Assembly: GCF_037126465.1 (NCBI RefSeq)
Contig: NC_088201.1
Coordinates: 133,948,052 to 134,012,051, forward strand
Direction of reading: 5' to 3'
Source of the DNA: Ornithodoros turicata
Lineage: Eukaryota; Arthropoda; Arachnida; Ixodida; Argasidae
Length of the DNA stretch: 64,000 bases
In this document: positions 1-11,029 of the stretch, piece after piece
Numbering within the stretch: the stretch's first letter is position 1
Layout of the letters: each line of letters starts with the position of its first letter
Position numbers and translations under genes: made by a program
Notes under the pieces: generated by a model
What the model saw: only the letters and a program-made list of their open reading frames with translations
Databases searched by the model: none
What the model was told of the DNA's origin: nothing

Positions 1-1530
1 GTGCTGCGCACTGCGCGAAGCTCTGTTTCGGTTGTGGGCGTGTGTAGAACCATCTAAACTATCCCTTACGTACGCAAAGTCGATAGCGTACGTAACAGAT
101 AGCGTTGGTGGTTCCGCGCACTGCGGGAAGCTTTGTTTCGGTTATGGGCGTGCGTACGTGCGTAGAACCATCAAAACTATCCCTTATGTACGCAAACGCA
201 ATAGCGTACGTAGCAGATAGCGTTGGTGGTTCTACGCACTGCGCGAAGCTCTGTTTCGGTAATGGGCGTGCGTAGAACCATCAAAACTTTCCCTTATGTA
301 CGCAAAGGCGATAGCGTACGTAACAGATAGCGTTGGTGGTTCTGCGCACTGCGCGAAGCTCTGTTTCGGTTATGGGCGTGCGTAGAACCATCAAAACTTT
401 CCCTTATGTACGCAAAGGCGATAGCGTACGTAACAGATAGCGTTGGTGGTTCTGCGCACTGCGCGAAGCTCTGTTTCGGTTATGGGCGTGCGTAGAACCA
501 TCAAAACTCTCCTTTACGTACGCAAAGGCGATAGCGTACGTAAGAGATAGCGTTTGTGGTGCTGCGCACTGCGCGAAGCTCTGTTTCGGTTGTGGGCGTG
601 TGTAGAACCATCAAAACTATTCCTTACGTACGCAAAGTCGATAGCGTATGTAACAGATAGCGTTGGTGGTTCCGCGCACTGCGGGAAGCTCTGTTTCGGT
701 AATGGGCATGCGTAGAACCATCAAAACTCTCCTTTACGTACGCAAAGGCAATAGCAATACGTAACAGATAGCGTTGGTGGTGCTGCGCACTGCGCGAAGC
801 TCTGTTTCGGTTGTGAGCGTGTGTAGAACCATCAAAACTATCCCTTACGTACGCAAAGTCGATAGCGTACGTATCAGATAGCGTTGGTGGTTCCACGCAC
901 TGCGGGAAGCTCTGTTTCGGTTATGGGCGTGCGTAGAACCATCAAAACTATCCCTTATGTACGCAAACGCTATAGCGTACGTATCAGATAGCGTTGGTGG
1001 TTCCACGCACTGCGGGAAGCTCTGCTTCGGTTATGGGCGTGCGTAGAACCATCAAAACTATCCCTTATGTACGCAAACGCTATAGCGTACGTAACAGATA
1101 GCGTTGGTGGTGCTGCGCACTGCGCGAAGCTCTGTTTCGGTTATGTGCGTGCGTAGAACCATCAAAACTCTCCCTTACGTACACAAAGGCGATAGCGTAC
1201 GTAACACATAGCGTTATTGGTTCTGCGCCCTGCGCGAAGCTCTCTTTCGGTTATGGGCGTGCGTAGACCCATCAAAACTATCCCTTACGTACGCAAAGGC
1301 GATAGCCTACATAACAGATAGCGTTTTTGGTTCTGCGCACTGCGCGAAGCTCTGTTTCGGTTATGGGCGTTCGTAGACCCACCAAAACTATCCCTTACGT
1401 ACGCAAAGGCGATAGCGTACTTAACAGATAGCGTTTTTGGTTCTGCGCACTGCGCGAAGCTCTCTTTCGGTTATGTGCGTGCGTAGAACCATCAAAACTA
1501 TCCCTTACGTACGCAAAGGCGATAGCGTAC
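1..1530. repeat. Tandem array of ~110-bp repeats (left part)
   Basis: About fourteen head-to-tail units share blocks such as GCGCACTGCGCGAAGCTC and CAAAGGCGATAGCGTACGTA. The start of the GCGCACTGC block recurs every 110 bases (positions 6, 116, then 344, 454 and so on), with one unit of 118. Copies differ by scattered substitutions. The array enters from outside the window and resumes at 10346 after an inserted Gypsy element. Short open frames here, on both strands, are by-products of a repeat with few stop codons. It is a satellite or minisatellite with no coding function that I can see. Confidence 0.95.
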
Positions 1531-1780
1531 TGTAGACTTCAAATGAGTTGGATTTATTTGTCTTGCATTACACACACATATAGGAGTAGATTAACATAGA
1601 GTATGCGTAGAGCGTTGCTGCGCGTGATCATGTTTTGTTTGTTGCTCCTTGGGAAGTGTATGTTCTCCCTCTCCCTCTTTCCTTTCTTTTTCCTAATAAA
1701 CATATCCCCCCTTTCTCTCTGTAGCATGGTTGCCAACCTATAAGCGTGAAACCGAAACTAAGTCTTGTATTTTGCCTATA
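1531..1780 (-). repeat. 3' LTR of the Gypsy element
   Basis: It matches the right-hand LTR from TGTAGRCTTCAAA through GCATGGTTGCCAACC to TTTTGCCTATA. On the plus strand it begins TGTAG and ends CTATA against the GTAC target duplication. It is about 40 bp longer than its partner because of a pyrimidine-rich segment containing AATAAACATAT (about 1668-1712), absent from the other LTR and resembling the 3' tail of the LINE that ends near 11035. Confidence 0.85.
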
Positions 1781-2129
1781 TTCCGGCCATCCTTTTCTTT
1801 CGATCGACCCGATCGAACAAATAAAGCGTAAGGTTTCATCTTCTGGGCCAATCTCGCAGAGCGTCTTGGTTCCTGATCGTCTTCATCGGACGACTCTATC
1901 GAACTTGCGGAGTCTTCTCGTGAAATGTCGAACTTTTTCATTTTGTCTATACCGGGACAATGCCCTTGTAGCTTCGACCTTTGTGGCCAGTCTGGGGCAA
2001 GGATTGAATTCGGTATCGATCATGCGGCAGTTTCTCAATGACCTCATACGGTCCTCTGTATTTCTCGTTGAGTTTCCTGGATTCTCCAGTAGCGGGAGGT
2101 TCTCTTTCAATCAGTACTAGGTCTCCCAC
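1781..2129 (-). pseudogene. Gypsy integrase C-terminal (GPY/F) region, broken
   Basis: On the minus strand 2129-1947 reads through a motif KYRGPYEVIEKL, the GPY/F chromatin- and DNA-binding module that follows the integrase core in many Gypsy elements. Two further frames (2110-1883 and 1941-1738) continue the same region, so at least two frameshifts separate the module from the last part of pol. The downstream piece contains an acidic-serine stretch followed by a basic RRSARL segment. No env-like membrane protein follows before the LTR. Confidence 0.7.
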
Positions 2130-2258
2130 TTTGTACTCGGGCGCTGTGCTGCGCTTCTTGTTGTAGAGGCCTTACTGGTACCTTTGGTCGTTCTCGATGT
2201 TTTCGGCCGCTTGTGCTCGTCTTTCTAACATCTCCTTATCAAGCTCTTCCTTGGGCGT

Positions 2259-3226
2259 CTATCGTACAGGGTCGCCCGTCAGGTGTCGCGGTGCATAGTT
2301 GAACAGTAAGCTGAACGGGGATGTTCGAGTTGACGTGTTGTATGTAGCGTTTATTCCCCATTGCACTTGCGGTAGGGTCTCATCCCAGTCCTTGCCGTCT
2401 GGATCCTTGGTAAGGCTAGAAATGGACGGAGTGATCAAGCGATTGTATCTCTCCACTTGGCCGTTTGCCCTGGGCGTCGCCGTGGCATTTCTGATGTGAA
2501 TGCTCTTGATGTCATGGCAGTACTTTTCAAAAAGTGCACTCTTGTATGATGTTCCGCGGTCCGTTATGATCCTAGCCGGAGCACCAAACATGCCCACAAT
2601 GTCTTGGAGGAATCTCGTAGCAAGGACGGCACTGGTGTTACGCACGGCACGAAGGATCACAAATTTAGTGAAAGCGTCCACCAGGACGATCACGTAGGCA
2701 TCTCCACGCTTGCTTCCCACGAAGGGGCCTAGGTGACCGATATGTATAGTATGGAAGGATTCTGCCACCTTCTCGATGCTGTGTAGCTCTCCTGGCCGTT
2801 TCCCCGATGGTTTCTTGTTGTACAAGCATTCTAAGCATGTAGCTCTTCACGTAACGTCTCATGCGAGAAAACCAGTAGCTACACTGTAGGAGTTCCACTG
2901 TTTTATCAAGGGCGAAGTGTCCTGCTTCGTCATGGTATTTGCATACTATTTGCCAGCGTGCTCGTGCTGGAACCACCCATAGCAGAGTGTCTTGTTCCGT
3001 CTTCTAGCCTTCAGAACAGTCTTCCGTTTTGGAGTACAAAGTCCTGCTTTACTCTCTTCGCTTCCTTTGTTCGGTCCGCACTAGCCAAGCTCTCCTTTAT
3101 CTTCTGGATGTACGAATCTGAACGTTGCGCCACTGCCAACCAGTCCTCAGTTGTGACAGCTGTCGCTAGCATATGTACAGTGTCCACTACCCGTCTATTT
3201 CTTCGGGTTCTCCCACGGGAGCCCTA
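2259..3226 (-). pseudogene. Gypsy pol: integrase (HHCC and DDE core), frameshifted
   Basis: Reading from the right, the minus strand first gives the end of RNase H (LSRAPVGE, near 3220), then a linker, then an integrase zinc-binding domain with HDEAGHFALDKT and cysteines downstream (2976-2830). The catalytic core follows (2825-2259) with ITDRGTSY and ANGQVERYNR, which carry the second Asp and the Glu of the DDE triad. The expected first Asp motif appears as HIGHLGPF, so the Asp seems to be Gly. An in-frame stop near 3010 and a frameshift near 2970 interrupt it. Integrase would insert the cDNA into the genome; this copy cannot. Confidence 0.85.
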
Positions 3227-3231
3227 CTTAG

Positions 3232-5730
3232 CCAATGCCACCTAGACTATAAGGCTGCATCATTTCCTCTCACCCGCGCCCTGACATCACGCTGGTTGGA
3301 CCGGAGCGAGACCGATTGTTTCTCCTGTAGCTACCTGCATATGATGACAACGCACGAGCAACTCAGCGCGTGACCTCGTGACGACACGAGCTTGGCACGA
3401 GCGCTGCGTTCATTCCTGTTTCCGCAAGCATAGTCCAAATACTTGTGTCTGTCTATGTGGTTGTCTTTTTGAGTGGTTCAAACGTTTATCGTCGATTCAG
3501 CTTTCTAGCTTTAACATGCCGAGTCGGTGCAGTGTCCCACGATGCTCTGGGAATTACGACAGTGGACCAAAAGTTCGAATGTTTTCCTTCCCGAGGGATG
3601 AAAAACGAAGGAAAGCATGGGTCAGAGCCACACCAAGGAAAGACTTCGTCTTCACAGAAGCTTCCAAAGTAAGTCTTGAAGATCACAGGTGGAAGTACCG
3701 TACATATGTTGACGTATCTATCAGCAATATCTGTCTCAATAAAGTGTAGTGCCGTCAGTCTCCACCAAGCATCGCCTTCTCGTTGTAGATTGTCTTCTCG
3801 ACGCGTTTGGGAATAACTCAACAACTAGTGTACTGAATTAGAGCTAATAATTTCGAGAATAGAACCTACCCGCAGAGCAGAAACGCTATAGACAACTAAT
3901 TTACAACAGATGCAATAAATGAAACATGCTTTTAAGCGCATTTTATTCACTTCCAGGTGCGTGAACGACACTTTGAAGCCATTGTGACCACTTCAAGCTA
4001 TGAAGACCCCAAGACTGGCAAAGTTCTAACGGTATACCCCTGGAGAAGTGGCGTCTCACATTTGATGTCATCCCTACAATCTTCTCGGACTGTCCATCCT
4101 ACTTGACAAAAGCAGAAGGATCAAGAGAATTGCCTTGCCAGAAGAGAGCACGACTGGATGCTGCTGCATTGAGAGAAGTCATCAAACAGTCTATACAGTG
4201 CTTTGAGGTAGAGAACGAAAAGCATAAGGTTGCAACATTGCGAGACATCGTTGCTGCTCTACCTCAGTTGAGCATCTCAAAATTCCGTGATTCGTGAATT
4301 CGTGATCCAGTCCAACAGCCAGTGACTTCGATGACTGAGCCCCAGATTGTGTTTTCGAATAGTGTTGTTGAATGACTTGACGAATGGGAGCGGCAGAACC
4401 TTGACTCGGGCAGATTAACACGGGAGACCCACCAAGCTTTTCGTATCACATGCTATGCACTGACAGAAGTATCAAGGTACTGCCTTGAAGAACTCGGCTT
4501 CACATATGTTCTCCTTGGAAAATTCCAGACAGACAGTCTCGAAGAGAGATTTGGCCAATATAGAAGGTTATCTGGAACACAGTATCACATATCTGTAAGG
4601 CAGATCTACGAGTCTGAAAACAAACTGAGACTGCAGAAGATGATGTCTTTGCCTTTAGATGAAGAAATGGGAGAAATGTCAAACTCACCTGCTGCTGATG
4701 ATGAAGACTTTGACATTGAAATCACAGATGAAGACACAGCAAGTAAAAGAGATGTCATGGCTGCTATAACCTACGTCGCAGGCTATGCGCTCATTCGACG
4801 TTAAAGAAGTTAGCTTGCAAGACATGTGAAGAGAATCTGGTCCTAACGCACCGAGAACTCGTAATCGAAAGTTCAATGATTGAGAACCTGACGAGAGGAG
4901 GCCTGAAGTTCCCTCAACCATTTGTGGTGAATTCAGTTCTCTATACCGAGCTTGTAGTAGAAAAACTGATGTCTCAGAAACATGCTGTGCGGTTTCATGC
5001 AGCTAGGAACCAAACACAATTGGTGGTGAACCTGACGCAATAACTGCTGGATACCTTTGAAGACTTCGACTTCTGTGTGAATGGCCACGCGCCAGGTCTG
5101 GTACTCCGCCACATTCTCTGTGCAGCAACAAATACTGCAAGAATTACTGCAAGAAAAGGAATGACATGCCACTTGAGCAAAAGCCAGCAGGGAAGAACAG
5201 GAAGACACCAACACTGAAGCTTGTACATAGAGGTTGTAAATATGGATAATAACTTGTGAACAGCAAAGCTGCACCTCAGTCTCAGCTCGATACTTTTGCA
5301 CGACAGTCATCTTATTGGACAACTGTATGTGATAGTTACGCTACATTTGTTGTTAATTTGAAGTCAATCACCATGTAGTATATTTCCTTATACGTCTATT
5401 GTGTTCGTTCATTAATTTAGCTTGTTGTGAAAAATAAAGCAACTTCCCCTTATGCTGGGACTACAATGTCTTGGGTTTGGAATAAAATGTTCAGTGTTGC
5501 TTCTTCCGCAAAGATAGCATTCGCGCGGCTTTTATTGCACCACTGCAGCTGTTCTGCTTCACTGTTATAACGAAATAATAGAAACCAAAGCACGATGTGC
5601 ATGCGAAGGCGCATTTGCAATCCTCTCTTCGTGCTTGCGAGTCTACAGCTGCTGCTCCCCAGAGCCGAGGGACCGATCGTGGTGACGTCACGTTCGCATG
5701 GAGTGGCCTTGTTAGTCTAGGTGGCATTGG
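3232..5730 (+). mobile_element. P-type (THAP-domain) DNA transposon inside Gypsy pol
   Basis: Perfect 18-bp terminal inverted repeats CCAATGCCACCTAGACTA face each other at 3232 and 5730. CTTAG (3227-3231 and 5731-5735) is duplicated outside them. Removing the insert rejoins the Gypsy RNase H frame exactly (VDALS then SRAPV), which proves the boundaries. Inside is a plus-strand transposase with an N-terminal THAP domain and a C-terminal block typical of P-element/THAP9 transposases. The catalytic middle is missing, so the copy is internally deleted and non-autonomous. A plus-strand poly(A) signal AATAAA lies near 5434. The 5-bp duplication is shorter than the 7-8 bp usual for P elements. Confidence 0.85.
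3516..5037 (+). pseudogene. THAP-domain P-element-like transposase, internally deleted
   Basis: Exon 1 (3516-3668) starts MPSRCSVPRCS, giving the first Cys pair of a C2CH THAP zinc finger. A GTAAGT donor at 3669 and a TTCCAG acceptor ending at 3956 join it in phase to exon 2, which has HFE and then FDVIPTIFSDCPSYL, the THAP AVPTIF-type tail. The third zinc ligand is changed from Cys to Arg (CGT at the expected TGT), and a frameshift precedes the tail. After about 4290 the sequence jumps to LLGKFQTDSLEERFGQYRRL and SVRQIYESENKLR (4500-4640), the conserved P-transposase C-terminus. The GTPase and RNase H-like catalytic parts are not visible. The protein would bind element ends through THAP but could not catalyse transposition. 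Confidence 0.8.
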
Positions 5731-5735
5731 CTTAG

Positions 5736-6960
5736 CGCGTCTACGTGGCCCATCCTTTCGCCTTGTCTGTGCTCGATCTCGAAGCGGTACTCCTGAAGCC
5801 GAGGATACCATCTACCAATCCGGGGAACGATGTGTTTCTTCGAGAAAGCCGTTCGAAGAGAATGACAGTCAGTGACCACCGTGGAGTTCAACCCAAGCGG
5901 GTAAGGGCGTAGCTTTTCCACAGTCCAGACGACAGCCAATGCCTCCAGTTCGTACGAGTGATACTTTTCCTCCTCACGTGTAGTTCGGCGGCTGACATAC
6001 ACAACCGGATGGGGGGGATCGTCTGATTGTTCCTGCAGAAGCACACCTGCAAGGCCGTGGCTTGAAGCATCCGTGTGGAGCTCGGTCCTGGCCATAGGTG
6101 AATATAAGGCCAGTGCTGGCTTCTCCATCAGCCTTCGTTTAAGTTCAAGGAACGCGCTTTCTTGGTCGGACGACCAACACCATGTCTGATCCTTGCAAAG
6201 CAAGGCTAAGTGGCTAAATGGCTTTGCAATGAGCGCGAATCGTGCTATGAATCTGCGGAAGTAGCTGCACAGTCCGAGGAATCGTCTTAGTTCGTGCTGA
6301 TTACGTGGGACTAGAAATTCCGCGATGCTACAAGCTAGTTCGGGTCTGGGTTGATTCCTGATTCAGAGATTTCATAGCCCAGGTATAACGTCTGTTCTTG
6401 GAAGAACGAACACTTTTTCAGTCGTAGTGTCAAATTTGCGTCCCTGAGGACACTCAACACCTAACGGAGACAAGTCGGTCCCCCTCTACAGTCCGTGTAG
6501 GGCTCAGTAGGTCGTCCATGTAAGCCATAACTATCGTGTGTCTCAGTGGACCAAGTACGGCATTCATCATCCTTTGAAAGACAACTGGTGCGTTGACGAG
6601 ACCGAAGGGCATTCTGGTAAATTCGTAACGCCCGTCTGGACTTACAAATGCTGTCTTCGACAGTCTCGACTCCGTTATCGGCACTTGATAATTGCCCGAT
6701 GCTAGGTCTAACGTGGTGAAATACTTTTTGTCGTGCAATCTGTCCAGCTGGTCGTCAATCAGTGGAAGGGTGTAGCTTTCTTTTTCTTTTTTCTTTTTTT
6801 TTGTGATACGGTTGAGCGCACGAATATCTACACACAATCGTTTTTCACCAGTTTTCTTCGTCACCAGCAGAATAGGGCTTGCGAAGTCAGAGTTTGACTC
6901 TTTTACGATGCCGGCTTCCTCCAGTTCTCATACAATACCTCGAACCATTTCCCTTTCCGA
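5736..6960 (-). pseudogene. Gypsy pol: reverse transcriptase and RNase H, frameshifted
   Basis: From 6960 leftward the minus strand reads the RT start (SPILLVTKKTGEKRLCVD), then LPLIDDQLD, TTLDLASGNYQV, MPFGLVNAPVVFQRMM and the catalytic YMDD near 6510. A frameshift near 6470 precedes the continuation SVLRDANLTLRLKKCSFF and LGYEI. RNase H follows at 6203-5736 with ELHTDASSHGLAGVL (first Asp), YELEALAVVW (Glu), VTDCHSL and HVDALS. Near 6926 an in-frame TGA stands where the family usually has an Arg codon. These enzymes copy the element RNA into cDNA. A run of lysines from an A-rich tract (about 6780-6800) looks like slippage expansion. Confidence 0.9.
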
Positions 6961-7918
6961 GTGAGCGAGACGGTACGGACGGGACGACGCTGTCTTCGAT
7001 GAGGTCGATCCGCATTTCTGTGAGCGCCGTACAACCGATTTCAGACATTGACTGTGCAAAACAATCCCTGTAGTCGTTCAAGAGTTTAGTTAGTTCTTGT
7101 GCTTGGGCAGGGGTTACAGATGTGCCCACGTTTATTTCGGAAGCCTTGATCTCGCTACTATGGCCCTCGTTGTTGGACAGCACCTCGACCACCGCTGGCG
7201 TATCCTCTGGCTTACACCACTGTGCTCTTACTACTCTGTCGTCCTCTTGAATGGAAAGTTCGTGCTCGGATACATTTACGACCGGCAGAAGGTACTCCTG
7301 TTGTTCATCCTCGCGAAGCATGCAACTAAGGATGCAGTGCTCATAACCTCGATCAGATCGATACTGAGCATCGACGTAGACGTCACCCATGTTCTCATCT
7401 TTCATGTACAGTGTGATAAGTCCGACGTAGTTCGGAGGAATAACTGTTCTCTTCTTCGCCCAAAGGCTGACATGTCGTGGCGTAAGAGCGGGTATTTTAA
7501 TGTCCTGCAGGGTGCCATCTTCGTCTAGGTGCGCATGTTCTTCGAAGATCCGCAGCATGATACCCCTGAGCATGACGGTGACGTGTGCTTGCTCTGTGAA
7601 GGGTTGCCCGATCAGCAACGGAACTACTTGGGCATTGTCTGGGACGACGTAGACGTCCATCGTTGCTGTGGCTTCATCAGCTCTCAGTTCCAGTCGCGCT
7701 TTGCCGATGGGAATTATTTTGCCAGAGCCGTAGCCGTGGATCTCAAATGAAGCTGAGAGATCGCTGAACAGATAATTCGTCTGCGTTAGTCTTGCGAAGC
7801 TGACGCACTGGCTGCTCATGTCAACAAATGCCTCGACTTCTTTACCGTCCAGGAGAGCCGTCATGAAATACTTCGCGTTCGCTGGCCCTTCCGCTGTGAC
7901 CACGTTTTGTGCGAGCAC
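6961..7918 (-). pseudogene. Gypsy protease / N-terminal pol
   Basis: This minus-strand open stretch precedes RT. Near its start it has KYFMTALLDGKEVEAFVDMSSQ, which aligns in position with the retropepsin beta-strand and active site (normally D-T-G or D-S-G). Here it reads D-M-S, so the catalytic triplet is probably lost. The remaining 250 residues are the poorly conserved linker between protease and RT, ending near ERDCFAQSM-type sequence and IGCTALTEMRIDL. A frameshift near 6960 separates it from RT. Confidence 0.7.
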
Positions 7919-8023
7919 AGCTGCTGACTGCAGCGTTGCCGAACCCTTGCCTTTGTCCTGACGACAGTCTTTAGTCTTATGCCCTGTTCGTTCGCATTTT
8001 TCGCAGCGTGGCTTCCTCTGTGG

Positions 8024-9059
8024 CTATGGACATGCGGCTGAAAGATGTCCGTATTCGGAGCAATTGAAGCAGAGAGGTTCTCCTTTCTCGTTGTACTTTG
8101 GCTTTCCTTTTCCTTTGGATGATGCGGCTTGACCGGTGCTCTGTTTCGCACTCTTACTGGAGTCTTGGCCACCCACGGAACGCGAGTGCTTGACGATGTC
8201 CACTCGTTCGTCCAATAGTTTCAGGCAACGAAGGAGTTCCTGGGGATTTGCAAATTCACGCACACTTAGCGATCAAACCTTGCGTTTTCGTCGTTGAGGC
8301 CAGTGATAATATACTCGATGCAAGCGGGATCGTCCAGTCCGCATCTTCTGGCCTTGGCGAGTTTGTCGTAGAAGTAAATATCGATGGCTTCGTCCCGGTT
8401 TCTTTTTCGGGCCTCCATTTACTGCAGTAGCTGTTGAAAACTTGCACTTGATGGAAACGCTTCTCGAAGCTTGCTTTTCCACTCTACCCATGTATATTGC
8501 GTTAAGCGCAAAGCAAGAAGTGTGTTTATCATTCCAGCCGTAAGCCGCCGCGAGTCCGTCTACCTTGTTGATTCACGCTTCCACCGTCGGCTGAGTGTTC
8601 GTAGCAGGATCACATGTCGGTATAAAGTTCGCGCTCGCTGAAGCGAGGTGATGACTCATCGCTGGCAACAGTACGTTGCGGTGGCCGGAGGGTGATTCGT
8701 AGAGTTGTCGAGCCCCGTCCATAGCTTCTCTAACCGCTGCTTGCACTGCGGCTTGCATAAGTGACTGAATATCAAAAACGTCCGCGTTGTTGCCGTTTGT
8801 TCGGTGCACTTGTCCCAGCATCAGCGTTGCTGTGAGTGTGGTGTCCCATGCGAATCGTGCCGTAAAGCCCACTTGATGGTGTCGCATCGCTGTCCGCGCC
8901 CTCTTCTCCATTCCTGTGGCTGTTAACGACTTGTACGTTGTCGTCGACTACGTTCGCCAGGTTTTGGTCAACAGTAGTGCTGGATTCTGTCAGCGTCCCG
9001 TCCATCGTTCGCGGAGCGTCCACGTTACGTGTTGCACGGCGCGTGAGCATACTTTGCAA
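8024..9059 (-). pseudogene. Gypsy gag with CCHC zinc knuckle, fragmented
   Basis: At least three minus-strand frames cover this region: 9059-8772, 8911-8573 and 8263-8024. The last ends with CFNCSEYGHLSAAC, a classic CX2CX4HX4C nucleocapsid zinc knuckle that binds the genomic RNA, preceded by the basic SKGKGKPKYNEKG. The piece at 8911-8573 includes an alanine-rich SLMQAAVQAAVREAM segment, probably capsid helix. Position between the 5' LTR/primer-binding site and protease fits gag. Frameshifts make it non-functional. Confidence 0.75.
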
Positions 9060-9126
9060 TCCAACTCAATCAAAGCCCACCTTGTTCTGATGATGAAAAT
9101 GGCGAGTCGATCCCACTTCTGATTTC

Positions 9127-10345
9127 TGTAGGCTTCAAACGAGAAGGGTTTATTTGTCTTGCATTATACACACACATAGGAGTAGATTAACTTATGAGTA
9201 GGAGTACGCGTAGAGCGTTGCTGCGCGTGATCATGTTCTGTTCGTTGCTCCTTGGGAAGTGTATGTTCCAAGGTATATCTAAGCAGGTAGCGCAACTCCC
9301 ATAGGCCCCTGTGTCTTCAGAATGACGCCATGATAGAGACAGTCAGCGCCATCCATCCGTTGAGCGGACTACTACGATTGTAAATAAATGACGTCAGCAC
9401 TATGAATAATAAGTAGTGCATAATTAGGCATGGCACGTTTACATTCGTGCACTTTGTTTGCGTTGTATACCCTTTTCCTCACCCAAGCAACAACACCAGA
9501 CAAGAATATAGAAAAATAAATCACAACAAGTTTAATTAAATATATCAGTTCGAAATACATAGAGTTATCACAGATTTATACAATTCCATACTGAAGGGCA
9601 TCGTGATGACCACACAGAAATTAGCAAGATTCCCTTAAGTTCCATTTCTCTCCTAGAGCTACACGTACACGTAGTGATTAGACGCTTGCATTTATTCAGT
9701 GAGTGGCTATTATAGGTAAATTGCAACGAAACATGGCATCGTTGGTGCACACCTGATTCCTGCTAACACTCACGCTATCATGGCCGCTCGTCCCATGACG
9801 AATTTTTTTTTCGCGGGGCCAGCAACAGGGGATGCATTGTATTTATCTGTTTACACAAGTGGTTCTTGGTCTACAGCTCCGAGATGTGAACGTCGTTTCC
9901 TGTTTAACCCAAGAAGTGTACCAACTCAGTATTACAATGCACGGACACACGGCACGGATACAGAGATGCACGGATAAACACGCCCACTCTGACACATGCG
10001 CAAAGAGAGCAGGACACGGAAATGTACTCGGGTGGTAGATGATTTCGTATATGTGCACGAGCAGGACAACAGAAAGTTTTTCTACATTGAAATTATGAAC
10101 AACCTATTAGTACACACACAAGCCACGCCCATGTTGTAAAGTTTTTGTGTTTACGACAGTACCTCTACTGTCAACAACCAGGATCGCTCGCGCCTCTCGC
10201 TGGTGGCTTTGCCGATGGGTCTGATTTGGTATTTTCGCTTATTTTCGCTACCAGTTTATATATACCTTGTATGTTCTCCCTCCCTGTAGCATGGTTGCCA
10301 ACCTATAAGCGTGACACCGAAACTAAGTCTTGTATTTTGCCTATA
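9127..10345 (-). repeat. 5' LTR of the Gypsy element, split by an insertion
   Basis: Bases 9127-9268 match the first part of the left LTR (TGTAGGCTTCAAACGAG...) and 10277-10345 match its remainder (TGTAGCATGGTTGCCAACC...TTTTGCCTATA). The two parts are separated by a 1001-bp insertion with a 7-bp duplication. Both LTRs carry the block GCGTTGCTGCGCGTGATCA. On the minus strand this LTR would supply the promoter for the element. Confidence 0.85.
9269..10269. mobile_element. 1001-bp non-autonomous TIR transposon in the Gypsy LTR
   Basis: The left end CAAGGTATATCTAAGCAGG and the right end CCTGCTT-like sequence ending ATATATACCTTG form imperfect inverted repeats: CAAGGTATATMTAARCWGGTAGCG, about 24 bp. 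TATGTTC is duplicated at 9262-9268 and 10270-10276, and the undisrupted LTR at the left has a single TATGTTC at this point. No transposase is visible inside. A 7-bp duplication with CA...TG termini is compatible with a P-like or hAT-like family, but I cannot assign the superfamily. Confidence 0.85.
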
Positions 10346-10548
10346 GTACGTAACAGATTGCGTTATTGGTTTTGCGCATTTCGCGAAGCTCTCTTTCGGT
10401 CATGGGCGTGCGTAGAACCATCAAAACTATCCCTTACGTACGCAAAGGCGATAGCGTACGTAACAGATAGCGTTGGTGGTTCTGCGCACTGCGCGAAGCT
10501 CTCTTTCGGTTATGGGCGTGCGTAGAACCATCAAGACTATCCCTTACG
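10346..10548. repeat. 110-bp repeat array, right remainder
   Basis: Just under two units of the satellite seen at 1-1530 continue here from the duplicated GTAC. They end abruptly within the CCCTTACG block. It is the other half of the array split by the Gypsy insertion. Confidence 0.9.
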
Positions 10549-11029
10549 ATGTACTAAAACCTGTGCCTTGTTGTATCCACGATAGGAACACCGGAGTGCG
10601 GATTATTTCTCCTGCAAACCATGTAAACATGAAGATATCACGCCCTCCTACTCTTACTGCTTATCGACACCAGACAATTTCGCCGACGAGAAACAAACCT
10701 TATCTCTTACATCGACACCCTCACACAACAACCTCTTTTTTTTTTTTTTATCCCCAGTTTTGGTGAAAGGCGTCTTAACGCTAATTGAACGAGGCATATT
10801 TGTTGAGGTTGGTTCTCGCAAGGACACATCGCTAAAGTGCATGCCATGAAGCATCACTTCAAGTAAATAGTAAAAAGTAGCACAGTAAGCCCTAGTGAAC
10901 AGTAGTAAATTGTAAAATAAATAAGAATAGGATAACACTTTGAGAACAGAAGTGCAATAAAGAATTAGAAGACAACAATTTCCTTTTGTGTCAATTTGAT
11001 TTAGTTACTAATGCAGCTCTCCCCGTAGT
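10549..11029. other. Unassigned intergenic stretch
   Basis: There is a T homopolymer (10737-10749) and AT-rich sequence. No gene, inverted repeat or transposon terminus can be supported here. Confidence 0.6.

Larger units (their letters stand above)
1531..10345 (-). mobile_element. Gypsy-type LTR retrotransposon, degenerate, with nested insertions
   Basis: LTR-related ends (1531-1780 and 9127-10345) bracket a minus-strand gag-protease-RT-RNase H-integrase order, which is the Gypsy order (integrase last). The element split one 110-bp satellite unit and duplicated GTAC (1527-1530 and 10346-10349), so both edges are fixed. Just inside the 5' LTR, plus-strand bases 9098-9120 resemble the T-arm and acceptor of a tRNA-Leu, a plausible primer-binding site. 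Pyrimidine-rich plus-strand sequence near 1790 would be the polypurine tract. The coding region has several frameshifts and stops and no recognisable env. Two later transposons sit inside it (3232-5730 and 9269-10269). It is dead as an autonomous element. Confidence 0.9.

Noticed and set aside
1..900. Open frames of 60-90 residues on both strands in the 110-bp array
   Set aside because: They repeat with the satellite unit, have no domain and shift between units; they are by-products of the repeat.
1..1530. CRISPR-like array
   Set aside because: The units are contiguous 110-bp repeats without unique spacers, in a eukaryotic context.
9095..9126. tRNA-Leu-like sequence
   Set aside because: Only the 3' third of a tRNA is matched and it lies next to an LTR, so it is a primer-binding site and not a tRNA gene.
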